Assembly (NCBI RefSeq): GCF_041080675.1
Contig: NZ_CP163520.1
Coordinates: 7,531,501 to 7,595,500 of the forward strand
Direction: 5' to 3'
DNA from: Streptomyces sp. cg36
GTDB lineage: Bacteria; Actinomycetota; Actinomycetes; Streptomycetales; Streptomycetaceae
DNA length: 64,000 bases
Made by a program: the position numbers and the translations under genes. The number at the start of each line of letters is the position of its first letter. The stretch's first letter is position 1. Below are positions 53,425 through 60,762 of this stretch, one piece after another. Below the pieces are notes generated by a model. It was not told the origin of the DNA. It saw only the letters and a program-made list of their open reading frames with translations, and did no database searches.

Positions 53425-55478
53425 ACGCCCCGTACGCCCAGGCGCCGGCCGCCGCCCCCGGCGCCCCGGTCGCCGGCGACCCCGCCCGCGCGCTCCTCGC
53501 CCGCCTGACGGACCTGCAGAAGCGGGTCACCGCGCTGGTCGAGCACCGCTCCGCCCACGACCCGACCGCCGAGGACCCGCTGCGCGGCCTCTACCTGTCC
53601 GACGAGGCGGTGCACCACCTGGTGCACACCTGGCCGCCCGCCACGGCCGCAGCGGACGGTCCGTCCGGCCCGGCGGACACCGCCCCCGGCGGCTTCGCGG
53701 GCGCGGACCACGAGCCGGGGGACCGGCTGGCGCGGCTGGCCCGGCGGACCGGGCTGACCGAGTGGGACACCGCCGTCCTGCTCATCGCGCTCGCCCCGGA
53801 CGTCGACCGGGGCTTCGAGCCGCTCTACGGCTATCTCAACGACGACGTCAGCCGGCGGCGCGCCACCGCGGGGCTGGCCCTGGAGCTGTGCGGGCTGCCC
53901 GCCACCGCCACCGGGGCCCGCGCCCGGCTGCACGCCTCCGCGCCGCTGCGCGCCCTGGGGCTCCTGGAGGACGAGGAGCCCGAACGCCCCTTCCTCAGCC
54001 GCTCGTTGCGCGTGCCCGACCGGCTGATCGGCCACCTCCTCGGCGACGACACCCCCGACGCCGCGCTCCTCGGCCGCCTTCAGCCGATGCCGGAGACCGC
54101 ACGGCCCGCCCCCGGCACCGAGGAGTTCACCGAACGGCTCGCCACCCGTCTGCGCACCGGCCCGCTCCTCGCCTATCTGCGCGAGGCGAGGGAGGGCGAC
54201 GGACCGGCCGTCCTCGCCGCCGCACTGCACGCCGCGGGAGTGGAACCCCTGCACTGCCCGGACCCCACCGACCGCGTCCCCGAGCTGCTGCGCGAGGCCC
54301 GCCTGAGCGGCCGGGCCGTCGTGGTCTCGGCCCTGCCCGAGCGCCCCGGCCCGCTGGTACGGGCGCTCACCGAGGCGTCCGACGTCACCGTCCTGCTCAG
54401 CGACCGCCGCCCCTACGACCCGCACTGGTCCCCGCACGACCCGCTCGTCCTGGACGCGCCGGGCCGCGCCGCCGGGGGCACGGCCGCCTGGCAGGCCGTG
54501 CTCGGCGACGAGAGCGCGGGCTTCGACCTGGCCGCCACCGTCGCCCCGTACCGCCTCGGCGGCGACCGCGTACGGCGTGCGGCGCGGGCCGCCCGCGACC
54601 TCGCGCACTTCGACGGCACCGAGCTCACGGCGGCCCACATCCGCCTCGCCGCCCGCCGCCAGTCGGCCTCCGGCCTGGAGCAGCACGCCCGCCGGATCCG
54701 GCCCGCCGTGGACTGGGGCGACCTCGTGCTGCCCGACGGGCCCCTCACCCAGCTGCGGGAACTCGCGCTGCGCGCCCGCCACCGCGACCGCGTACTGGGC
54801 GAGTGGCGGCTGAGCGCGGGCGGCGGGCGGGGCCGGGGCGTCCTCGGCCTGTTCGCGGGCGAGTCGGGCACCGGCAAGACCCTGTCGGCGGAGGTCGTCG
54901 CCGCCGACCTGGGCCTGGACCTCTATGTCGTCCAGCTGTCGTCGGTCGTCGACAAGTACGTCGGCGAGACCGAGAAGAACCTGGAGCGGATCTTCACCGA
55001 GGCCGACCGCACCGATGCCGTGCTCCTCTTCGACGAGGCCGACGCCGTCTTCGGCAAGCGCTCGGAGGTGAAGGACGCGCACGACCGGTACGCCAACATG
55101 GAGAGCGCCTATCTGCTCCAGCGCCTGGAGTCCTTCGACGGCATCGCGCTGCTCACCACCAACCTGCGCGCCAACATCGACGAGGCGTTCACCCGGCGGC
55201 TGGACCTGGTGGTCGACTTCCCCTTCCCGGACCCCGGGCAGCGGGCGGCGCTGTGGCGGCACGGGCTGGTGCGCGTCCCCCGCGAGGAGGGGATCGACAC
55301 GGCCCCGCTGGCGCGCGACTTCGAGATGTCGGGCGGCGCGATCCGCAGCGCCGTGGTCACCGCCGCCTATCTGGCCGCCGGCCGTGACGGCCGGGTGAGC
55401 GCCGCCGATCTGCTGGAGGGCGCCCGGCGCGAGTACCGCAAGGCGGGTCGACTCGTGCCGGGCGAAGGCGGCTGGTGA
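53421..55478 (+). CDS. AAA+ ATPase of the contractile injection system (Pvc15-like)
   Basis: 685 residues from a GTG in the GTGA overlap with the DUF4255 gene. The N-terminal ~200 residues are helical (R-G-L-Y-L-S-D-E-A-V-H-H-L-V). The C-terminal AAA+ module has Walker A G-E-S-G-T-G-K-T near 480-487, Walker B L-L-F-D-E-A-D-A near 533-540 and sensor-like T-T-N-L near 579-582. This fits the Afp15/Pvc15 ATPases that help assemble or disassemble the particle in the cytoplasm. It ends 17 bp before the convergent lectin gene. Confidence 0.9.
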   Translation: MNAPYAQAPAAAPGAPVAGDPARALLARLTDLQKRVTALVEHRSAHDPTAEDPLRGLYLSDEAVHHLVHTWPPATAAADGPSGPADTAPGGFAGADHEPGDRLARLARRTGLTEWDTAVLLIALAPDVDRGFEPLYGYLNDDVSRRRATAGLALELCGLPATATGARARLHASAPLRALGLLEDEEPERPFLSRSLRVPDRLIGHLLGDDTPDAALLGRLQPMPETARPAPGTEEFTERLATRLRTGPLLAYLREAREGDGPAVLAAALHAAGVEPLHCPDPTDRVPELLREARLSGRAVVVSALPERPGPLVRALTEASDVTVLLSDRRPYDPHWSPHDPLVLDAPGRAAGGTAAWQAVLGDESAGFDLAATVAPYRLGGDRVRRAARAARDLAHFDGTELTAAHIRLAARRQSASGLEQHARRIRPAVDWGDLVLPDGPLTQLRELALRARHRDRVLGEWRLSAGGGRGRGVLGLFAGESGTGKTLSAEVVAADLGLDLYVVQLSSVVDKYVGETEKNLERIFTEADRTDAVLLFDEADAVFGKRSEVKDAHDRYANMESAYLLQRLESFDGIALLTTNLRANIDEAFTRRLDLVVDFPFPDPGQRAALWRHGLVRVPREEGIDTAPLARDFEMSGGAIRSAVVTAAYLAAGRDGRVSAADLLEGARREYRKAGRLVPGEGGW

Positions 55479-55494
55479 CCTCGGCCGGGCGGAC

Positions 55495-56907
55495 TCAGCC
55501 CGTCTTCGAGGGGTGGACGACCTGCCACTCCTGGTCGTCGGTGTTGGTGCAGTCGAAGAGCGTCAGCTTGGCGTCGACCCCGCCGTCGCTCATGCCCGCC
55601 ACGTCCAGGCACTTGTTGTCACTGGCGAAGTTGCGGATCCAGTAGGCGCCGCTGTCCTGCTTCTGGATCCACCACAGCTGGTTGTCGCCCGTCGTGGTGT
55701 TGCAGGTGAACTCGGTGATGGGCGTCGTGACCGGTGCGGCGCCGTTGTAGGGCAGGTCCATGCACAGCTGGTCCGTGACGTTGCGGATCACGAAGAGCGG
55801 CACCCCGCCCGGACCGCCCTTGGGGTCCGACACTTCGAGGTTCCAGATCTGGTTGTCGCCCGTCTCATTGCAGGTGGACTGCTGGACAGGACCGTTGAGT
55901 TCGCCCTTGCCGTGCCCGGGGAGCTCCGCGCACATCTTGGTGGTGGTGTTGCGCAGCATGATGTCGGTGGCAGGCACGATGGGTTTTGGGGCGGGCTTCT
56001 TGGGCTTGGCCGGTGCCCCTCCACCACCTCCGTTCCCGCCTCCGCTCCCGTTCTCGCGGGGCTTGTCGGGGGTCGGCGCCGGGTTGGCGGGGGCGGGCGG
56101 CGCCGAGGGCGGGGGGCTGGGCGCGAGGGTGTTGCCCGCCTGCTGGGTCTGCTCCAGGGCGCTGCTGCGCACCTGCGGCTTGTAGGCGATCCACAGCATG
56201 ACGAAGGTGATCGCCAGGGCCATGAAGAGGCCGACGCAGGTCGCCAGCCAGCGCGGCAGGACACCGCGCTGCACATAGGTGCCGTTCACCGGGGTGGGCT
56301 CGGCGCCCGAGCGGCGGACGGCCAGGGTGAACGGCCGCTCCTCCTTGGAGCCGAACCAGATGATCCGCCGCGGCCTGAGCACCGCGTCCACGAACGCCGC
56401 CCGGCCCGGCTCGATCTGCAGCGAGGCGGGGCGGACCTCGTACGTCAGGTGCTCCCCGGTGTCGCTGCCGCCGACCGACGCGGTCAGCTTGGTGTTGCCG
56501 AGGTTGTCCACGGCCAGGCGCGGCCGTCCCCGCCACCGCCCCTTGACCGTCACCGGCACCAGCTCCGCGCGCACTTCGCTGAACGGCGTGACGGTGAGGT
56601 TCCCCTCGGGAACGGTCACCGCGTGCGGATGCTCGGTGGGAGTGATCCGTACCGCGTACGGGGTGGGTCCGGCCGTCGCGTCCGGGGTGCGCGGCGGCGC
56701 GAACGTCAGCTCCACCGTCCCCGTCGTGCCGGGGTAGAGCCGCAGGGAACGTGGCTCCACCGTGGTCCAGGGCGCGGGTCCGCCGACGGGTTCGAAGTGG
56801 TACTCGTCCACCACGTCACCGGTGTTGCGGACACGCAGGCGCACGCGGGTGGTGCTGCCGGGGTCGACGGTCGCGGACGCGGGTTCCAGGGAAGTCCAAA
56901 GGCTCAC
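55495..56907 (-). CDS. Membrane protein with Ig-like N-terminus and ricin-type lectin tail
   Basis: 470 residues. Residues 1-210 form two beta-sandwich, Ig-like segments (V-R-L-R-V-R-N-T-G-D-V-V-D-E-Y, then L-A-V-D-N-L-G-N-T). One membrane helix spans about 219-242. A Pro/Gly linker follows, and residues about 325-468 are a ricin-type lectin with N-Q-I-W, N-Q-L-W and D-Q-E-W repeats. With no signal peptide, the probable topology is Ig part inside and lectin outside. It lies within the injection-system locus on the opposite strand, so it may link particle, membrane and cell envelope; this is inference. Confidence 0.75.
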   Translation of the reverse strand: MSLWTSLEPASATVDPGSTTRVRLRVRNTGDVVDEYHFEPVGGPAPWTTVEPRSLRLYPGTTGTVELTFAPPRTPDATAGPTPYAVRITPTEHPHAVTVPEGNLTVTPFSEVRAELVPVTVKGRWRGRPRLAVDNLGNTKLTASVGGSDTGEHLTYEVRPASLQIEPGRAAFVDAVLRPRRIIWFGSKEERPFTLAVRRSGAEPTPVNGTYVQRGVLPRWLATCVGLFMALAITFVMLWIAYKPQVRSSALEQTQQAGNTLAPSPPPSAPPAPANPAPTPDKPRENGSGGGNGGGGGAPAKPKKPAPKPIVPATDIMLRNTTTKMCAELPGHGKGELNGPVQQSTCNETGDNQIWNLEVSDPKGGPGGVPLFVIRNVTDQLCMDLPYNGAAPVTTPITEFTCNTTTGDNQLWWIQKQDSGAYWIRNFASDNKCLDVAGMSDGGVDAKLTLFDCTNTDDQEWQVVHPSKTG

Positions 56908-57026
56908 ACGGCGAAGCTAGGCCGAACCCGCCGTGCTGTCAGGAGCCGTTCGGACACGGTGAATTGCCCGGTCCGACCCGCCGGCCTGCCCTCGCGGCCC
57001 GGCGCACGCGCGGGGCCGGGGCCGTC

Positions 57027-57710
57027 TCACGCGCCGCCACCGCCGGGCAGACTCAGATCGGGGGCCTGGCCGTTGGCCATGCGCTTGCCGTTCGCCGCGG
57101 CACTGCGCTCGAAGGAGTCCCTGGGGTCGGAGACCTTCGCCCCCGCCTTGTTGGCGGTGCCCGCCACCTGCCCCATGGCCTGCTGGTAGACGTGGTCGAC
57201 CTCGTGCAGCATGGTCTCGTCGTCGAGCTGCGTCTCGCTGGAGACGATGTGGGAGCCGGTGGTGTAGGCCCGGGCGCCGAACGCCTCGGCCGACCGCTGC
57301 GCCACGGGCTCGTTGTGCATCAGGACATGGCCGAACTTCATCGGGTAGTGCGCCTCGGCCGTCTCGATGATCCGCGAAGGCAGCCGCTTGCCGGGGGTGG
57401 AGGTCGCCTCCGCTATCGAGTCCATACCGGGCTCCACCTCGGCTTTGTGGTCGTGGTCGTGATCATGGCCGTGGTCGTGGGCGCTCTCGGGCACCGCCAT
57501 GCGCCGCTGGACCGGCGCCTGCGCCGCGTCGGTGTGGCCGCAGCCCGGTCCGTGCGCGTGCCGCTGCGCCTCGACGGCCTTGGCGAACGCGGCGTTCCCG
57601 GCCAGCCGCTGGATCTCCGGCGCCGACCGTCCCGGTGTCTGCGGCAGGCGCGCGGGGCGGCCCGGCGCCCGCTCGTCGCCCTGCTGGCTGCGGCTTCCGT
57701 ACGCGTGCAC
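57027..57710 (-). CDS. DUF4157-type injection-system-associated protein
   Basis: 227 residues from a GTG with AGGGAG upstream. A disordered N-terminal half carries I-Q-R-L-A-G-N-A near 33-40, P-V-Q-R-R near 66-70 and a His/Asp run (H-D-H-G-H-D-H-D-H-D-H, about 78-88) that could bind metal. The C-terminal DUF4157 domain (about 100-215) has F-G-A-R-A-Y-T-T-G-S-H-I-V and the metallopeptidase-like H-E-V-D-H near 169-173, usually H-E-L-T-H in this family. DUF4157 proteins accompany contractile injection systems and are thought to be cargo or cargo-linked; a protease role is unproven here. Confidence 0.8.
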   Translation of the reverse strand: MHAYGSRSQQGDERAPGRPARLPQTPGRSAPEIQRLAGNAAFAKAVEAQRHAHGPGCGHTDAAQAPVQRRMAVPESAHDHGHDHDHDHKAEVEPGMDSIAEATSTPGKRLPSRIIETAEAHYPMKFGHVLMHNEPVAQRSAEAFGARAYTTGSHIVSSETQLDDETMLHEVDHVYQQAMGQVAGTANKAGAKVSDPRDSFERSAAANGKRMANGQAPDLSLPGGGGA

Positions 57711-57984
57711 GGCGCTCCCTCCCGGGTGGACGTGTGGACCGTCCACCCTGCCGCGGGAGCTCGGGCACCGTAAGGGCATCGGGGGCAGCGGCGGGGGCAG
57801 AATCCCCGGCGGCCGTGCGCTCGCGCGGCCCCGCGCCCGTACGCCGCCGCCCGAACGTGTCCTTATGGGCACCGCAAGGGGCAACGGCCCTGCCCCCGTC
57901 CCGGCACCTGGGGCCGTTTCGACACGGGCACCACTCGCATCAGAGTGAAGAGAGTCCTGTCTCGTACCCCGAGGAGAGCAGAGC
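57711..57984. other. 274-bp divergent promoter region before the sheath gene
   Basis: This separates the DUF4157 gene from the sheath gene. It ends with the GAGGAGAG ribosome site for the sheath ATG. No palindrome of note is seen. Confidence 0.4.
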
Positions 57985-59592
57985 ATGCCGTCCTATCTGT
58001 CGCCCGGCGTCTACGTCGAGGAGGTGGCCAGCGGTTCGCGCCCGATCGAGGGTGTGGGCACGTCGGTCGCCGCCTTCGTCGGGCTCGCCCCGACCGGACC
58101 GCTCAACGAGCCGACACTGGTGACCAACTGGAGTCAGTACGTGGCGTCCTTCGGCGACTTCGCCGACGGTTACTACCTCGCGCACTCGGTGTACGGGTTC
58201 TTCAACAACGGCGGTTCCGCCGCCTACGTGGTCCGTGTCGGCGGCTCGGCCGACGGCGCCGCCGACAGCCGCGCCGAGGCGTCCGGCCCGGCCGCCGTGC
58301 GGGGCGCCGCCGCCCCGGCCGCGCTGCCCGCCGCCGAGCCCGCGCAGCTCGGCACGTTCGCCGTGACGGCCACCGCCACGGGCACCAACGGTCCGCTGAG
58401 CGTCGAGGTCGCCGATCCCGAGGGCGAGGGCCCCGCCGAGCGGTTCAAGCTGATCGTCAAGGACGGCGGCAAGCCCGTCGAGACCTTCGACGTCAGCGCC
58501 AAGAAGGGCAACCGGGCCTACGTCGTCACGCAGGTCAAGGAGCAGTCCAAGCTGATCACGGTGACGGAGGCGGCGCCCGCGGCGCAGCTGGTCCGGCCGG
58601 ACAACCAGACCGTGGCGCTGGCCGCGCCGCCCGCTCCCGAGCCCGTCGCGCCCGTGGAGAACGTCCCGGACGAGGCCGCCCACCCCGGCCCGGCCCACTA
58701 CCTCGGCGACTCCGCCGACCGTACGGGCTTCGGCGGGCTGGAGGCCATCGACGAGATCTCCATGGTCGCGGTCCCCGACCTGATGGCGGCCTACGAGCGC
58801 GGCGCGATCGACCTGGAGGCCGTCAAGGCCGTCCAGCTCGGACTCATCGCCCACTGCGAGCTGATGGGCGACCGGGTCGCCATCATCGACCCGCCGCCCT
58901 CGCTCAACGCCCGCCAGATCCGCGTGTGGCGCCAGGAGACGGCCGGTTACGACTCCAAGTACGCGGCCCTGTACTACCCCTGGATCAAGACGTTCGACCC
59001 GGCGTCGGGCCGGTCCCGGCTGATTCCGCCGAGCGGTCACGTCGCCGGCATCTGGGCCCGCAACGACTCGGAGCGCGGGGTGCACAAGGCTCCCGCCAAC
59101 GAGGTCGTGCGCGGTGCCGTCGACCTCGAACTCCAGATCACCCGCGGCGAGCAGGACCTCCTCAACCCCATCGGCGTCAACTGCATCCGGGCCTTCCCCG
59201 GCCGCGGCATCCGCGTCTGGGGTGCCCGCACCCTCTCCTCCGACCCGGCCTGGCGTTACCTGAACATCCGCCGGTACTTCAACTACCTGGAGGAGTCGAT
59301 CCTGATCGGCACCCAGTGGGTGGTGTTCGAGCCGAACGACCACAACCTGTGGGCCCGGATCCGGCGCAACGTCTCGGCGTTCCTGGTCAACGAGTGGCGC
59401 AGCGGCGCGCTCTTCGGCCAGAGCCCGAGCGAGGCGTACTACGTCAAGTGCGACGAGGAGACGAACCCGCCGGAGTCGGTCGACGTCGGCCGGGTCGTGT
59501 GCGAGATCGGCATCGCGCCGGTCAAGCCCGCCGAGTTCGTGATCTTCCGGCTGGCGCAGTTCTCCAGTGGCAGCGGCGAGCTGGAGGAGTAG
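57985..59592 (+). CDS. Contractile sheath protein (phage tail sheath family)
   Basis: 535 residues from an ATG with GAGGAGA upstream. The opening P-S-Y-L-S-P-G-V-Y-V-E-E-V is the N-terminal strand of tail sheath subunits. The conserved C-terminal part contains N-P-I-G-V-N-C-I-R-A-F-P-G-R-G-I-R-V-W-G-A-R-T-L-S near 392-415 and F-N-Y-L-E-E-S-I near 431-438. Residues about 90-230 are an Ala/Pro-rich variable insertion, expected on the particle surface. It forms the outer sheath that contracts, equivalent to Afp2/Pvc2 or Cis2 of S. coelicolor, whose particles are reported to be cytoplasmic. Confidence 0.96.
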   Translation: MPSYLSPGVYVEEVASGSRPIEGVGTSVAAFVGLAPTGPLNEPTLVTNWSQYVASFGDFADGYYLAHSVYGFFNNGGSAAYVVRVGGSADGAADSRAEASGPAAVRGAAAPAALPAAEPAQLGTFAVTATATGTNGPLSVEVADPEGEGPAERFKLIVKDGGKPVETFDVSAKKGNRAYVVTQVKEQSKLITVTEAAPAAQLVRPDNQTVALAAPPAPEPVAPVENVPDEAAHPGPAHYLGDSADRTGFGGLEAIDEISMVAVPDLMAAYERGAIDLEAVKAVQLGLIAHCELMGDRVAIIDPPPSLNARQIRVWRQETAGYDSKYAALYYPWIKTFDPASGRSRLIPPSGHVAGIWARNDSERGVHKAPANEVVRGAVDLELQITRGEQDLLNPIGVNCIRAFPGRGIRVWGARTLSSDPAWRYLNIRRYFNYLEESILIGTQWVVFEPNDHNLWARIRRNVSAFLVNEWRSGALFGQSPSEAYYVKCDEETNPPESVDVGRVVCEIGIAPVKPAEFVIFRLAQFSSGSGELEE

Positions 59593-59663
59593 CCCCGGCA
59601 CCGGCTCCGGTGCTCCTCCCGCAGCGACCCCTCCCACTTCTTCCGTAGAAGGACAGCGAACAG

Positions 59664-60110
59664 ATGTCTCTCCAGCCGGGTGACTCCCTCACCTCACACA
59701 ATTTCGGGCTCCAGATCGACGGGGTGATGGTCGAGTACCTCGCCGAGGTCAGCGGCCTCAGCCTCGAACAGGACGTCATCAAGTACCCGCAGAACAACGG
59801 CGCGACCGGCAAGAACGAGATCGCGCTGCTGCCGGGTACGCAGAAGGACGGCCAGTGCACGGTCGTGCGCGGCATGACCCAGTCCTCCTCTTTCACCCAG
59901 TGGATCAACGACTCCATCAACGGCCGGATGGCGACGGCGCGCAAGAACGCCTCGATCATCCTGATGGACTACGAGGACAACCCGGTCAAGCGCTACAACC
60001 TGCGCAATGCCTGGTGCAGCAAGATCGACGCGAGCGCCGTGAAGGCCGGCGAGGCCGCCGCACTGACCGAGACCGTCACCATCGTGTTCGAAGAACTGGT
60101 CATCGAATAA
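59664..60110 (+). CDS. Inner tube protein (T4 gp19-like)
   Basis: 148 residues from an ATG preceded by AGAAGGA. The pattern N-F-G-L-Q-I-D-G-V-M-V-E-Y-L-A-E-V-S-G-L near 14-33 and the C-terminal T-E-T-V-T-I-V-F-E-E-L are typical of tail-tube subunits that stack as hexamer rings inside the sheath. It is equivalent to Afp1/Pvc1-type tube proteins. It follows the sheath gene by 71 bp and shares TAATG with the next gene. Confidence 0.95.
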   Translation: MSLQPGDSLTSHNFGLQIDGVMVEYLAEVSGLSLEQDVIKYPQNNGATGKNEIALLPGTQKDGQCTVVRGMTQSSSFTQWINDSINGRMATARKNASIILMDYEDNPVKRYNLRNAWCSKIDASAVKAGEAAALTETVTIVFEELVIE

Positions 60111-60604
60111 TGCGGCGTTCCACCGCCTCGCAGTCGGGCGCCGCTCCCCGAGCCGCGGCGGCGGGAGTCGGCGACCCCCAGCCGACTCCCGTCGTCGCAC
60201 CCCCCGCGCCGGAACCGGTCGCCGTCCGGGAGGAGTTGCGCACCGAGTTCCCCTTCGAGCTGCCGCGCGGCTACGTGGACGACTCCGGCACGGTGCACCG
60301 GGAAGGCGTGATGCGCCTCTCCACCGCCCGGGACGAACTCGTCCCGCTGCGCGACGTGCGCGTCCAGGAGAACCCGGCGTACCTGTCGGTGGTGCTGCTC
60401 GGCCGGGTCATCACCCGGCTGGGCACCCTGTCGATGGTGCACGACGGGATCGTGGAGAACATGTTCGCCTCCGACCTGGCGTTCCTCCAGGACTTCTACC
60501 GGCAGATCAACGCGGAGGGCCACACCCGCGCGGCCGTCAGATGCCCGCACTGCTCGGAGCCCTTCGAGGTGGAACTCGGCGGGAGCCGCCTGGGGGAATC
60601 GTGA
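60110..60604 (+). CDS. Phage tail assembly-like protein
   Basis: 164 residues from an ATG overlapping the tube stop (TAATG). A disordered N-terminus of about 45 residues precedes a domain with F-E-L-P-R-G-Y-V-D-D-S-G-T-V-H-R-E-G-V-M-R near 52-72. A C-P-H-C knuckle near the C-terminus may bind zinc. The small-domain pattern and position after the tube gene fit the tail-assembly chaperone family. It probably helps tube or baseplate assembly. Confidence 0.8.
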   Translation: MRRSTASQSGAAPRAAAAGVGDPQPTPVVAPPAPEPVAVREELRTEFPFELPRGYVDDSGTVHREGVMRLSTARDELVPLRDVRVQENPAYLSVVLLGRVITRLGTLSMVHDGIVENMFASDLAFLQDFYRQINAEGHTRAAVRCPHCSEPFEVELGGSRLGES

Positions 60605-60759
60605 CGTACGCGACCGACCGGCTGCACGAGGAAATCGCGTACGTCGCCTACCACTTCCACTGGAGCCTGGAAACGATCCTGGACATGGAGCACCACGACC
60701 GCCGCCGCTACACGGACCAGATCGCGTCCCTGGTGGCGCGCGGCGCGGGGGAGGGCTGA
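60601..60759 (+). CDS. DUF6760-type small protein
   Basis: 52 residues from a GTG in the GTGA overlap with the previous gene. The sequence L-H-E-E-I-A-Y-V-A-Y-H-F-H-W-S-L-E-T-I-L-D-M-E-H-H-D-R-R-R-Y matches a short, conserved helical protein found after the tube and assembly genes in Streptomyces-type injection systems, and resembles phage GpE-type proteins. Its role is unknown but is likely in tail assembly. Confidence 0.8.
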   Translation: MTYATDRLHEEIAYVAYHFHWSLETILDMEHHDRRRYTDQIASLVARGAGEG

Positions 60760-60762
60760 GCA

